Source of the DNA: Streptomyces sp. NBC_00582
GTDB lineage: Bacteria; Actinomycetota; Actinomycetes; Streptomycetales; Streptomycetaceae
Reading direction: 5' to 3'
Assembly (NCBI RefSeq): GCF_036345155.1
Contig: NZ_CP107772.1
Span: forward strand, 8,556,001-8,620,000
Length of the DNA: 64,000 bases
Under the pieces are notes generated by a model, which ran no database searches, was not told the origin of the DNA, and saw nothing but the letters and a program-made list of their open reading frames with translations. Shown piece by piece: positions 25,266 to 35,896 of the stretch. Position numbers and translations under genes: made by a program. Positions within the stretch are counted from its first letter, which is position 1. Each line of letters begins with the position of its first letter.

Positions 25266-28001
25266 ATGTCTCCCATCCCCCGCAGGTCCCTCCTCAAGGC
25301 GGCGGCCGTGGCCGGAGCCGCCGCCCAGTTCTCCTGGGCGCTAGGGGCCAAGGACGCCGAGGCCGCGCCCCGGGCCGCGGCGGCGGACACGGATCCGGTG
25401 ACCCTCGACTGGCTGGAGGACGGCGGACTCGGCGCCGCCCCCGGCTCCACGCTCGGCGTGCCCTGGCCGATGGGCGCCTTCCAGGAGGACCAGACCTTCG
25501 CGCTGACGGACGCCGACGGCAAGGACGTGCCCGTCCAGTCCTGGCCGATCGCCTACTGGCCGGACGGCTCCCTCAAGTGGACCGCGCACGCCGTGAGCCA
25601 GGGCTCCGGCAAGCTCACCCTCGCCGCCGGCACCCCCGCCGCCCCCGCCAAGAAGGTCACCGTCGACAAGAGCGGCGGCACGATCGACGTCTCCACCGGG
25701 GTCATCACGGTGAAGATCGGCAAGGACGGCGCCTCGCTCATCAAGTCCGTCAAGCGCGGCTCCACCGAGATCGCCAAGAACGGCCGGCTGGTCCTGATCC
25801 GCCAGCCCGAGATCGAGGACGAGGACCAGGGCACCGTCAAGACCGAGCGCTTCGAGGGCGCCATCGGCGAGGTCACCGTCGAGCAGACGGGCCCGGTCCG
25901 CGCCGTCGTCCGCGTCGACGGCAAGCACCGCAGGGGAAGCCGCAGTTGGCTGCCGTTCTCCATCCGCCTCTACTTCTACGCGGGCGCCGACTCCTTCCGC
26001 ATGGTCCACACGATCACGTACGACGGGACCCAGGAGCCCGGCAAGGCGAGCGGTGACTTCATCCGCGGACTGGGGGTCCGCTTCACCGTGCCGATGCGCG
26101 ACGCGTCCTACGACCGCCACATCCGCATCGGCGGCGAGGGCACCGGTCTGCTCAGGGAGGCGGTCAAGGGCATCACGGGCCTGCGCCGCGACCCGGGCGC
26201 GGCCGTGCAGGCCGCCCAGTACGCGGGGGAGAAGCTGCCGGACCCGTCCACCTGGGACCAGCGGGTCACCACCCGTCTGCAGTACATCCCCGAGTGGGGC
26301 GACTACACCCTCTCGCAGCTCTCCGCCGACGGCTTCACCCTGCGCAAGCGCACCAAGAAGGGCTACGGCTGGATCGGCGCCGGCGGCGGCGGGCGGGCCT
26401 CCGGCTTCGGGTACGTCGGCGGGGCGAGCGGCGGGTTCTCCTTCGGGCTCCGGGACTTCTGGGAGCGGCACCCCTCCCAGCTCGACATCCGCGACGCGCA
26501 CACCGACGAGGCCGAGGTCACCCTCTGGCTCTGGTCCCCCGAGGCGCAGCCCATGGACCTGCGCTTCTACCACGACGGCATGGGCCAGGACACCTACCCC
26601 GAGCAGCTCGAAGGCCTCAACATCACCTACGAGGACCACGAGCCCGGCTTCGGCACCCCCTACGGGATCGCCCGTACCTCCGAACTGCTGTTCTGGGCCA
26701 ACGAGTCGACGCCCGCGCCCGCGAAGCTCGCCGAACAGGTCGAGGCCGTCCGGGTGCTCCCGCAGCTCGCCGCCCCGCCCAGGCAGCTCATCAAGGCGAA
26801 GGTGTTCGGGCCGGGCCTGTACTCCGAGCCCGACCGCTCCACCCCCGCCAAGGCGAAGATCGAGGACCACCTCGACTTCCTCTTCACCTACTACAAGGAC
26901 CAGGTGGAGCAGCGCCGCTGGTACGGCTTCTGGGACTACGGCGACATCATGCACACCTACGACACGGTCCGGCACCAGTGGCGGTACGACATCGGCGGCT
27001 ACGCCTGGGACAACTCCGAGCTGTCCCCGGACCTCTGGCTCTGGTTCGCCTATCTGCGCTCCGGCCGCGCGGACGTCTTCCGCTTCGCCGAGGCGATGAC
27101 CCGGCACACCGGCGAGGTGGACGTCTACCACATCGGGCAGTGGGCGGGCCTCGGCACCCGGCACGGTGTCCAGCACTACGCCGACAGCGCCAAGCAGCAG
27201 CGCATCGCCAACACCACCTACCGCCGCTACTACTACTTCCTCACGGCGGACGAACGCGTCGGCGACCTCATGCACGCCAACGTCGACTCCGACGAGACGT
27301 TCCTCGCCCTCGACCCGCTGCGCAAGATCCGCACCGAGCCGTACACCCCCGACCGGCACGCCCTGTCGATCGGCTTCGGCACCGACTGGAGCGGCCTGGT
27401 CTCGGCCTGGCTCACCGAGTGGGAGCGCAAGGGCCCCAAGTGGGAGAAGGCCAAGGCGCGCGTGCTGTCCACGATGGAGACGATCGCCGCCCAGCCCAAC
27501 GGCTTCGTCCAGGGCAGTGGTCTGTACGACCTCGACACGGGCAAGTTCGCCGTGGCCACCACCCCGGTCGTCGGCGTCTCCCACCTGTCCGCGGTCTTCG
27601 GCCTCAACGAGCTGTGCGCCGAACTCATCCACCTCGTCGACATGCCGGCCTTCAACGCGGCCTACTTCGACTACTGCCGCTACTTCAACGCCACCAAGGC
27701 CGAGCAGGCGGCCCGCTACGGCTCCAACTTCGGCACCCTGCTGCTGTTCCAGGGCCACTCCCGCCTCGACGCGTACGCCGCCGTGCAGACCGGCGACGAG
27801 ACGCTCGCCAAGCGGGCGTGGACGAAGTTCTACAGCTCCGACGGCTACACCGAGTCCTCGCCGTGGAGGACGGAGCCGGTGACCGGCCCCGCCGCCCTGG
27901 TCGAGGGCAGCGAGGCCGCCTGGGTGTCCACCAACGACACCGCCCTCTACGGCCTCGCCGCCATCGAGAACCTGGCCCTCCTCGGCGACAAGATGCCGTA
28001 A
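25266..28001 (+). CDS. Tat-exported YetA / exo-rhamnogalacturonan lyase-like enzyme
   Basis: The 911-aa product has a Tat signal peptide (RRSLLKAAAVAGAAAQ, probable cleavage after AEA near residue 34). The N-terminal part begins PVTLDWLEDGGLGAAPGSTL and PVQSWPIAYWPDGSLKWTAH. A beta-rich middle follows (RAVVRVDGKHR, SIRLYFYAGADSFRMVHTIT). The C-terminal part is aromatic-rich and helical (RRWYGFWDYGDIMHTYDTVR, YAWDNSELSPDLWLWFAYLR, CRYFNATKAEQAARYGSNFG). This order of RIFT-barrel, beta-sandwich and alpha/alpha toroid is that of PcRGLX (PL26 exo-rhamnogalacturonan lyase) and Bacillus YetA. It would cut rhamnogalacturonan oligomers outside the cell for the adjoining importer. The family call is good; the activity is inferred. 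Confidence 0.8.
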   Translation: MSPIPRRSLLKAAAVAGAAAQFSWALGAKDAEAAPRAAAADTDPVTLDWLEDGGLGAAPGSTLGVPWPMGAFQEDQTFALTDADGKDVPVQSWPIAYWPDGSLKWTAHAVSQGSGKLTLAAGTPAAPAKKVTVDKSGGTIDVSTGVITVKIGKDGASLIKSVKRGSTEIAKNGRLVLIRQPEIEDEDQGTVKTERFEGAIGEVTVEQTGPVRAVVRVDGKHRRGSRSWLPFSIRLYFYAGADSFRMVHTITYDGTQEPGKASGDFIRGLGVRFTVPMRDASYDRHIRIGGEGTGLLREAVKGITGLRRDPGAAVQAAQYAGEKLPDPSTWDQRVTTRLQYIPEWGDYTLSQLSADGFTLRKRTKKGYGWIGAGGGGRASGFGYVGGASGGFSFGLRDFWERHPSQLDIRDAHTDEAEVTLWLWSPEAQPMDLRFYHDGMGQDTYPEQLEGLNITYEDHEPGFGTPYGIARTSELLFWANESTPAPAKLAEQVEAVRVLPQLAAPPRQLIKAKVFGPGLYSEPDRSTPAKAKIEDHLDFLFTYYKDQVEQRRWYGFWDYGDIMHTYDTVRHQWRYDIGGYAWDNSELSPDLWLWFAYLRSGRADVFRFAEAMTRHTGEVDVYHIGQWAGLGTRHGVQHYADSAKQQRIANTTYRRYYYFLTADERVGDLMHANVDSDETFLALDPLRKIRTEPYTPDRHALSIGFGTDWSGLVSAWLTEWERKGPKWEKAKARVLSTMETIAAQPNGFVQGSGLYDLDTGKFAVATTPVVGVSHLSAVFGLNELCAELIHLVDMPAFNAAYFDYCRYFNATKAEQAARYGSNFGTLLLFQGHSRLDAYAAVQTGDETLAKRAWTKFYSSDGYTESSPWRTEPVTGPAALVEGSEAAWVSTNDTALYGLAAIENLALLGDKMP

Positions 28002-28008
28002 CCGGCGC

Positions 28009-30321
28009 TCAGTTCATCCGCCCCAGGACCTCCCGCACCCTCCGGACGTCCCGCAGCCGCTGCTCGTACGTCGCCCCGAGTGCGAGCAGCAGCAGTCCGG
28101 CGAGCGCGGGAGCCACCCAGCGGGGGAGCGCGTCGGCGACCTGGACGAGATACGGCGCGAGTTCGTGCAGCGCGTCCAGGACCAGCACCGAGCCGCCCAG
28201 CACCAGCGGCGCCCGGAGCCGGTGCCGGGCACCGAGCAGGGTGACCAGCAGCGCGGCCGCGCCCAGCAGCAGGGGGCGGGTCCATTCCGGGTCGCCCCAG
28301 GCCGCGGCCAGGCTCGGCAGGAGGGTGGCGGCGAGCCCGGGGCCGTACGCCGTCCAGGACGAGGCCTCGGGGTCACGGCGCCGGCGCAGGACGCCCACCA
28401 GCAGCGCGGGGACCGTGACCGGCAGGGTGTACGCCTCCGGGACGCCGACGCGCCAGGCCGCCAGCCGCACCCAGGCGGCCAGCACGAAGAGGGCCACGGC
28501 CGCGTACCCGACACGGCGCCGGTCCGGACGGACGGCCGTGCCCGCGGCGATCACCGCGCACAGCGACAGCACCAGCGCGAGCAGGGGCAGGTCGGGGACC
28601 GCGAGGCCGACGGCGACCAGGCCCGCGACGGCACCCGTGATCTCCACCGTGAGCGTGGTCGCGGGGTCGGCGATCCGGGGCGCGAGCAGGGCCGCCGCCA
28701 CCGGGACCACGAGGACCAGCAGGGCGGTGTGCTCCGGGCGCCAGCCGGCCGAGGCGCCCACCGCGCACATCAGCGCCGTGGCGTACCCGAGGGAGGCGGC
28801 GGCCGGCACCGGGGCGAGCCGCCCGCGCAGGGCGGCCACCGCGCACACGACGGTCAGCGAGGCCAGGACGGTCAGGGTCGCCGACTCGGCGGCCAGGGAG
28901 AGACAGGTCAGACCGAGCGAGGTCGCCACCGCGAGACCGGCCGCCAGGGGCGTGCCGAGCCACAGCAGCACCGCCACCACCAGCCCGAACGTCACCAGGC
29001 CCGCCGCATAGGGCAGTTCGAGCGCTGCCGGGAGAACGACCGCCGCCGCCCACGCGGGGACGAGCGCGTACGGCCGCCGGCGCGTGTCGCCGCGGACCGC
29101 GAGGAGCGCGGCCACCCCGACGAGCACCAGGGGCGCGGTGGCCGAGTGCGGCGGCCAGAACGCGTCGACCGTCGCCGCCGTACGAGCGTCCCCGGGCGCT
29201 CCCGCCCAGATCCGGCTGAGCCACACCGTCGGCCCGAGCAGCGCGACCCCCGCCGCGGGCACCGCCCACAGCACCGCGCCGCCCTGCACGGCGTACGAGG
29301 CGAGCGCGAGCCCCCGGCGCACCGGCTCCGGGCCCCGCGCGACGAAGAGCAGCGCGACACCGCAGGCCGAGCACGCGGGCACGACCCACTCACCGGGCAG
29401 CGACACCCGCAGCACACCCGCGAGACCGGCGACCGCGCACAGCGCGCCCGCCACCGCCGTCCCCGTGGCGAGCCCGGTGCGCGGCGTGTACCACGCGACG
29501 CCCAGGGCGATGGCCGCCGCCAGGGAGAGGAGCGCCGCCGCACGGGCGGCGGCGCCCGGACCGGAGGCGTCCAGCGACAGCACAGCCGCCGTGAGGACGC
29601 CGTGACCGCCCACGGCGAACGCGCCCGCCATGGCCACGAGCCGCAGGGGGCGCACGGAGACCCGCAGCGCCACGACGGCGTCGAAGGCCGCCGTCAGCAG
29701 CAGGGCGGCCGTCACCGCGGACAGGCCGCCGCCCGCCGTGAGGGTCCACAGCGGCAGCGGGAGTTGGCCGGCCACCAGACCGGCCGGGCGCGGCAGACGC
29801 AGCCCGTCGAGGGCCGTGCCGTACGCCGTCCAGAGCGCCGCGAGCGTCGTCGACGCGACCGCCGCGTACGTCATTCCGTCCGCCGTCGTGAACGCGACCT
29901 CGTACAGGGCGTAGGCGTCCAGGACCGTCAGGGCGAGACCGAGTCCCGCGACCGTTTCGGCCGTCGAGCGCAGCCCGCGCCGCAGCAGCGCCACCGGCGC
30001 GCCCAGCACGGCCAGCGTGACCCCGCCCAGCACCAGGGACCGGCCCGTGATGCCCAGATGACCCCAGCTGACGAGGGTGAACACCATCGCCGCCACGGTG
30101 AGCAGGACACCGCCGAGCAGCAGCAGGACGTTCTGCACACCGGGTGCGGTGGCCTCCGGCCGGGTGCTCGGGGGCAGGGGCGCGGGCAGGGGTCGTACCG
30201 GCTGGAGGACCGAGACCAGCCAGGCCCGGCGGGCCAGCAACTGGGCGCGCCGGGCGTCCAGTCGGTACAGCTCGGCGTCGAGGAGCCGCAGTTCCTCGGC
30301 CGGCGGCGGAAGGGACGTCAT
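28009..30321 (-). CDS. Large polytopic membrane protein (SCO7613-like)
   Basis: The 770-aa product starts at ATG 30321. A short charged helix (LRLLDAELYRLDARRAQLLA) and a Pro-rich linker precede roughly 20 closely packed hydrophobic segments rich in Ala/Leu/Val. I match it to the uncharacterised actinobacterial SCO7613 C-terminal-domain membrane proteins. No transporter or enzyme motif is apparent. It converges on the YetA-like gene with a 7-bp gap, so terminators must lie inside the genes or be absent. Confidence 0.8.
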   Translation of the reverse strand: MTSLPPPAEELRLLDAELYRLDARRAQLLARRAWLVSVLQPVRPLPAPLPPSTRPEATAPGVQNVLLLLGGVLLTVAAMVFTLVSWGHLGITGRSLVLGGVTLAVLGAPVALLRRGLRSTAETVAGLGLALTVLDAYALYEVAFTTADGMTYAAVASTTLAALWTAYGTALDGLRLPRPAGLVAGQLPLPLWTLTAGGGLSAVTAALLLTAAFDAVVALRVSVRPLRLVAMAGAFAVGGHGVLTAAVLSLDASGPGAAARAAALLSLAAAIALGVAWYTPRTGLATGTAVAGALCAVAGLAGVLRVSLPGEWVVPACSACGVALLFVARGPEPVRRGLALASYAVQGGAVLWAVPAAGVALLGPTVWLSRIWAGAPGDARTAATVDAFWPPHSATAPLVLVGVAALLAVRGDTRRRPYALVPAWAAAVVLPAALELPYAAGLVTFGLVVAVLLWLGTPLAAGLAVATSLGLTCLSLAAESATLTVLASLTVVCAVAALRGRLAPVPAAASLGYATALMCAVGASAGWRPEHTALLVLVVPVAAALLAPRIADPATTLTVEITGAVAGLVAVGLAVPDLPLLALVLSLCAVIAAGTAVRPDRRRVGYAAVALFVLAAWVRLAAWRVGVPEAYTLPVTVPALLVGVLRRRRDPEASSWTAYGPGLAATLLPSLAAAWGDPEWTRPLLLGAAALLVTLLGARHRLRAPLVLGGSVLVLDALHELAPYLVQVADALPRWVAPALAGLLLLALGATYEQRLRDVRRVREVLGRMN

Positions 30322-30422
30322 GACTGGAGTGTGGGCCGCGTCACTTCGTACGGCATGGGTACGGGTACTCAGTGCGTACTCAAATGCCGTACGGCCCACC
30401 CCCGTACTGGCACACTCGGCCC

Positions 30423-30869
30423 ATGGAATGGACCCGTTACCGCTTCCTCAGCCTGTGGGCCCTGCCCGCGCCGCCCGCCGCCGTGTACGCCGAGCTGGAG
30501 CGGGTCGAGGACTATCCACGCTGGTGGCGCCAGGTCCGCGAGGTGAACCGCCTCGGCGACACCACCGGGATCGTCCGCATCCGTTCGTTCCTGCCGTACG
30601 ACATCACGTTCACCGCCCGGGAGAGGCGCCGCGCCCCTGCGGCGGGCGTCCTGGAGATCGCGATGACCGGCGACATCGAGGGCTGGGCCGGCTGGACGGT
30701 CACCGCCGGCGGCCCCGGCACCCTCGCCCGCTACGAGCAGGTGGTCGAGGTGCGCAAGCCGCTGCTCAGGAGGTTCGCCGTGGTCGGGCGTCCGCTGTTC
30801 CGGGCCAATCACCGGCTGATGATGCGGGCCGGGCGGCGCGGACTGGCCGCCCGTCTGGAAGCGGTTTGA
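30423..30869 (+). CDS. SRPBCC (START-like) family protein
   Basis: The 148-aa product begins EWTRYRFLSLWALPAPPAAV, then YAELERVEDYPRWWRQVREV, with later RARERRRAPAA-type beta strands, as in polyketide cyclase/dehydrase-like SRPBCC proteins that bind a hydrophobic ligand in a deep pocket. The ATG at 30423 begins the domain cleanly; upstream in-frame ATGs are not needed. Ligand and role are unknown. The stop codon overlaps the -35 of the next tRNA promoter. Confidence 0.85.
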   Translation: MEWTRYRFLSLWALPAPPAAVYAELERVEDYPRWWRQVREVNRLGDTTGIVRIRSFLPYDITFTARERRRAPAAGVLEIAMTGDIEGWAGWTVTAGGPGTLARYEQVVEVRKPLLRRFAVVGRPLFRANHRLMMRAGRRGLAARLEAV

Positions 30870-30895
30870 AGGAAGCGTGCGGGGACCTGTATTGT
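30866..30895 (+). promoter_or_regulatory. Promoter of tRNA-Val copy 2
   Basis: TTGAAG (30866-30871, overlapping the preceding stop codon) and TATTGT (30890-30895) are 18 bp apart. The tRNA starts at 30909. Confidence 0.6.
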
Positions 30896-30908
30896 TCAGT
30901 GCGTTCCC

Positions 30909-30980
30909 GGGCGATTAGCTCAGTGGGAGAGCGCTTCGTTCACACCGAAGAGGTCACTGGTTCGAACCCAGTATCGCCCA
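30909..30980 (+). tRNA. tRNA-Val (CAC), copy 2
   Basis: This gene is identical over all 72 nt to the gene at 19768-19839, with anticodon CAC. Flanking identity is limited to a few bases on each side. Confidence 0.96.
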
Positions 30981-30987
30981 CCGGGAG

Positions 30988-31018
30988 AGAGCCGGTCCGC
31001 AGTCCGCGGACCGGCTCT
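30988..31018. terminator. Terminator between tRNA-Val and exonuclease gene
   Basis: A perfect 13-bp stem has arms 30988-31000 and 31006-31018 (AGAGCCGGTCCGC and its complement) and a 5-nt loop. It sits between converging genes and ends in TTC on the plus strand. Confidence 0.75.
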
Positions 31019-31042
31019 TCGCGTCCCCTGCCGCCGTCCCGG

Positions 31043-31771
31043 CTAGGCCGCCGCCGCCGGCAGTTCCGGGCGGACCGGCCAGGACGTGTCCACCGTCTCC
31101 GGGTTGCCGCTGCGCGCGAACCACGCCTGCAGACCCCGCGCCTGGGCCGCGAACCACGCCGTCTGCAGCGCGTGCAGCTCGGCCGGGGACAGCCGCTCCA
31201 GACGGGCCGAGAAACGCCGGCCCACCGCGCGGACGACCTCCAGCGCGGCCACGGCGTCCGCCGCCGCGTCATGCGCGTCGGACAGGGACACGCCGTAGTG
31301 CGCGCACAGGTCGGTCAGCGTGCGCCGCCCCTTGCGGTAGCGGTCCAGATGCTTGTCCAGGACCCGGGGGTCCAGCACCCGCAGCGGCGCCGGCTCCAGC
31401 CAGTGGTCCAGCGACGAGGCCCGGTGCCGGCGCAGCTCGCGGTCCAGCAGGGTCAGGTCGAACGGCGCGTTCATCACCACCAACGGCCGTCCCGCCGCCG
31501 CCTGTTCGGCGAGCAGCTCGGCTATCTCGAACATCACCGGCGCCGGCCAGCGGCCGTTGCGCTGCAGATGGTCGTCCGTCAGCCCGTGCACCGCCGTCGC
31601 CTCGGCGGGCACCGGCACGCCCGGGTTCACCAGCCAGCGGCTCACCCGCGGCCGTACCCCCGGGGCGTCCTGGACGACGAGGGCGGCCGACACTATCCGG
31701 TCGGCCTCCACGTCGACGCCCGTCGTCTCCGTGTCGAAAGCGGCCAGCGGGCCCTCGTACCAGTACGACAT
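31043..31771 (-). CDS. DEDDh 3'-5' exonuclease (DnaQ-like)
   Basis: The 242-aa product opens with Exo I: LAAFDTETTGVDVEADRIVS (DxE). Exo II lies around NAPFDLTLLDRELRR, and Exo III is HDAAADAVAALEVVRAVGRR (H-x4-D). It fits the epsilon/DnaQ family, acting as a stand-alone proofreading or repair exonuclease. No helicase or GIY-YIG domain is attached, and the C-terminal 60 residues are Ala/Arg/Leu-rich. It starts at ATG 31771 and is divergent from the DUF4365 gene. Confidence 0.92.
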   Translation of the reverse strand: MSYWYEGPLAAFDTETTGVDVEADRIVSAALVVQDAPGVRPRVSRWLVNPGVPVPAEATAVHGLTDDHLQRNGRWPAPVMFEIAELLAEQAAAGRPLVVMNAPFDLTLLDRELRRHRASSLDHWLEPAPLRVLDPRVLDKHLDRYRKGRRTLTDLCAHYGVSLSDAHDAAADAVAALEVVRAVGRRFSARLERLSPAELHALQTAWFAAQARGLQAWFARSGNPETVDTSWPVRPELPAAAA

Positions 31772-31910
31772 ACCAACACAACCCCTCGTTCACCCACGGC
31801 AGCTGACGCACCGTCTTCTGCCCGTTTGGTGATACCCGGGCTGTTTGCGCCGTACGCCGGAAGGACACAACAGGAGTACGGGTCTTTGCAGTTCAGCGGC
31901 CCGCGGCGGG

Positions 31911-31942
31911 ATTCACTCGGTATTCCATTCGCATTCACTCGG
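31911..31942 (+). repeat. Direct repeat upstream of the DUF4365 gene
   Basis: ATTCACTCGG occurs at 31911-31920 and again at 31933-31942. The 22-bp period is two helical turns, which would put two protein monomers on the same face. Confidence 0.5.
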
Positions 31943-31984
31943 CCCGGATCAGGGCATCTCACTTGTCGTGGAAGGCAGTTGGTC

Positions 31985-32551
31985 ATGGCGATAGCGCAGC
32001 CCGAGCGGGGCGGGCTGCTGCCCGAGCAGACGGGCCCCCATCGCGGCACACTCGCCACCACCGCCTGCATGGAGACACTGCAGGTCGGCTACTTGCACGC
32101 GGTCGCGGCGGCCGCGGGCTGCTCACTGTCCCAGCCGTTCCCGGACAACGGCATCGACTGGCACGTCAGCCACAGCGCGCCCGGCCACACCGTGGACGAC
32201 GAGGTCACCATCAAGGTGCAGCTCAAGGCCACCTACCAGATACCGCCCGGTCCACCGGGCCGGTTCTTCTCCTTCACCCTCGACAACGACCACCTGCGCA
32301 AGCTCGCCCGCACCCCGGTGTCGGTGCACAAGATCCTCGTCGTGATGATCGTCCCCCGCTCGCCCGACCAGTGGCTGCGCGCCGGACACGACCGTCTCGA
32401 CCTGCGGCACTGCTGCTACTGGGTCAATCTCGCCGGCCACCCGATCACCGGGCGGACCCGGACCACCGTGCGGATACCGACCTCACGCATCTTCGACGAC
32501 CGGGCCCTGTGCGAGATCATGACGCGGGTCGGGACGGGAGGCAGACCATGA
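31985..32551 (+). CDS. DUF4365 / PD-(D/E)XK nuclease-like protein
   Basis: The 188-aa product has GTLATTACMETLQVGYLHAV (helix with E30), then PFPDNGIDWHV (D58), then VTIKVQLKATYQ (Q79-x-K81). This E...D...QxK pattern is the core of PD-(D/E)XK nucleases and is the signature of the DUF4365 family, whose biological role is unknown. The ATG at 31985 opens the domain. The next gene overlaps by ATGA, so the two proteins are made together and probably interact. Nuclease activity is an inference. Confidence 0.72.
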   Translation: MAIAQPERGGLLPEQTGPHRGTLATTACMETLQVGYLHAVAAAAGCSLSQPFPDNGIDWHVSHSAPGHTVDDEVTIKVQLKATYQIPPGPPGRFFSFTLDNDHLRKLARTPVSVHKILVVMIVPRSPDQWLRAGHDRLDLRHCCYWVNLAGHPITGRTRTTVRIPTSRIFDDRALCEIMTRVGTGGRP

Positions 32552-33783
32552 CCCACCGGCCCCTCGACGAGCCCCTGAGGGCGGTACGACCGCACCCGGA
32601 GGTCTGCTGGGACCGGGCCCCCGAGCCCGGCGAGGTCGACCCGGCCGTCCTCGGCGCCCTGCTGCGCCGGCACGGCTGGCAGCGGCGCGGCGGCGCCGTC
32701 GGACGCTACGGCCGCTGGACCCCACCCGGGCCCGGCGCGGGCGGCACGAGCCTCCTCGTGCCCGAGAGCCGGGCCTTCCCCGACAGCGACGACCTGCTCG
32801 GCGAGGCGCTCCAGGCGCTCGCCCGCAGCGGCACGCCCTCCGCGCGCGAGGTGCTCGTCGGGCTCGCCGTGCCGAGCGACGAGATCCGCTGGTGGCGCGA
32901 CACCCCCGACGGCGCTGCCGGACCCGCGGGCGCCGCGCCCTGGACCGTCGAGGAACAGTTGCGCGGCGCCGCCCGTCAGATGCTCCTCGCCGGTGCGCTC
33001 GCCACCCGCGCGCGGGCCGGCTACTACGGCGCCCGGCACCGGCGGGCCGCCTCCGCACTGCTCGACCAGGTGCTGGTCGGCTCCGGGGCCGGCGGCCGCC
33101 GGCTGACCGCCTTCGTGCCGGCCGACCCGGTCCGCCCCCTCGCCGTCCGCCTCCACCAGGCGCTCTACGCGGTCCGTGAGGCCATCGACTACCAGCGGGC
33201 CACCGGCGGCATGGACGCCTTCGACGGCGCCGTGGAGGCCGGAGCCAGCCGCGAGCTCACCGACGCGCTGATCGCCCTGGTCCGAGGCACCGAGGGCGCC
33301 CGGGTCGCCGTGGAGTGGGCCCCCGCCGCCGGGGTGCCCGAGGGCTGCGCCGCCACCAACGAGCCCGTCGAGTTCTCGCCCGGCGACCTGCCCGTGCTGC
33401 GCGAGGCCGGCGCCCGCTATCTGCGCGAGGAACCCGCGATGGCCGTGCGGATCACCGGCACCGTGGTGCGGCTGCGCAGGTCGGGGCCGCGCGGCGAGGG
33501 CAGTGTACGGCTGCGGGTGCTGGCCGGCGCCGAGATCCCCCACGTCCGGCTCACCCTCGACGAGGAGGACTACCGCATCGCCGGGCAGGCCCATCTCGTC
33601 GGTCTGCCGGTGCGGGTGCAGGGACGGCTGGAGAGCAGGGGCGGCTTCCGCAGGCTCACCGGCGCCTGCGGGGTCGTACCGGTGCAGGTCGACGACGCCG
33701 AGCGGGACCGGCTGATGAAGTCCCTCCAGGAGCATCTCGACTTCTTCGAGGAGGCCTGCGGCGGGGAGTACGACGGGGACTGA
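32548..33783 (+). CDS. Unknown protein coupled to DUF4365
   Basis: The 411-aa product shows no domain that I can name. The middle is helical and Ala/Arg-rich (EEQLRGAARQMLLAGALATR, RLHQALYAVREAIDYQRATG). The C-terminal 120 residues look like beta strands (MAVRITGTVVRLRRSGPRGE, SVRLRVLAGAEIPHVRLTLD, LPVRVQGRLESRGGF), perhaps an OB- or barrel-like nucleic-acid-binding domain. There is no membrane helix or signal peptide. Coupling to the nuclease-like gene by a 4-bp overlap is the strongest clue to function. It precedes thrS by 90 bp. Confidence 0.75.
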   Translation: MTHRPLDEPLRAVRPHPEVCWDRAPEPGEVDPAVLGALLRRHGWQRRGGAVGRYGRWTPPGPGAGGTSLLVPESRAFPDSDDLLGEALQALARSGTPSAREVLVGLAVPSDEIRWWRDTPDGAAGPAGAAPWTVEEQLRGAARQMLLAGALATRARAGYYGARHRRAASALLDQVLVGSGAGGRRLTAFVPADPVRPLAVRLHQALYAVREAIDYQRATGGMDAFDGAVEAGASRELTDALIALVRGTEGARVAVEWAPAAGVPEGCAATNEPVEFSPGDLPVLREAGARYLREEPAMAVRITGTVVRLRRSGPRGEGSVRLRVLAGAEIPHVRLTLDEEDYRIAGQAHLVGLPVRVQGRLESRGGFRRLTGACGVVPVQVDDAERDRLMKSLQEHLDFFEEACGGEYDGD

Positions 33784-33873
33784 TTTCGCGGTCGGTGGGT
33801 GCGGGTCGGTACGATCCCCTATTGCGCGCGCTCCCGGTATGGCGCCGCATCCACCTGCAGTCAGGAGAGACCG

Positions 33874-35850
<1,977 letters not shown>

Positions 35851-35863
35851 TCCGGCCGTGCGC

Positions 35864-35896
35864 GGGCCCTCGGGGAGTTCAGCTCCCCGGGGGCCC
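35864..35896. terminator. Bidirectional terminator after thrS
   Basis: GGGCCC-T-CGGGGAG pairs with CTCCCCG-G-GGGCCC around a 5-nt loop, with one internal mismatch. It spans the end of the converging K+ channel gene. Confidence 0.7.

Noticed and set aside
28165..30546. A 793-codon plus-strand frame opposite the large membrane protein
   Set aside because: Arg/Gln/Gly-rich text with no domain; it is a shadow of the hydrophobic minus-strand gene.
33784..33873. T-box leader for thrS
   Set aside because: The leader is only about 90 bp and shows no specifier stem or anti-terminator sequence.
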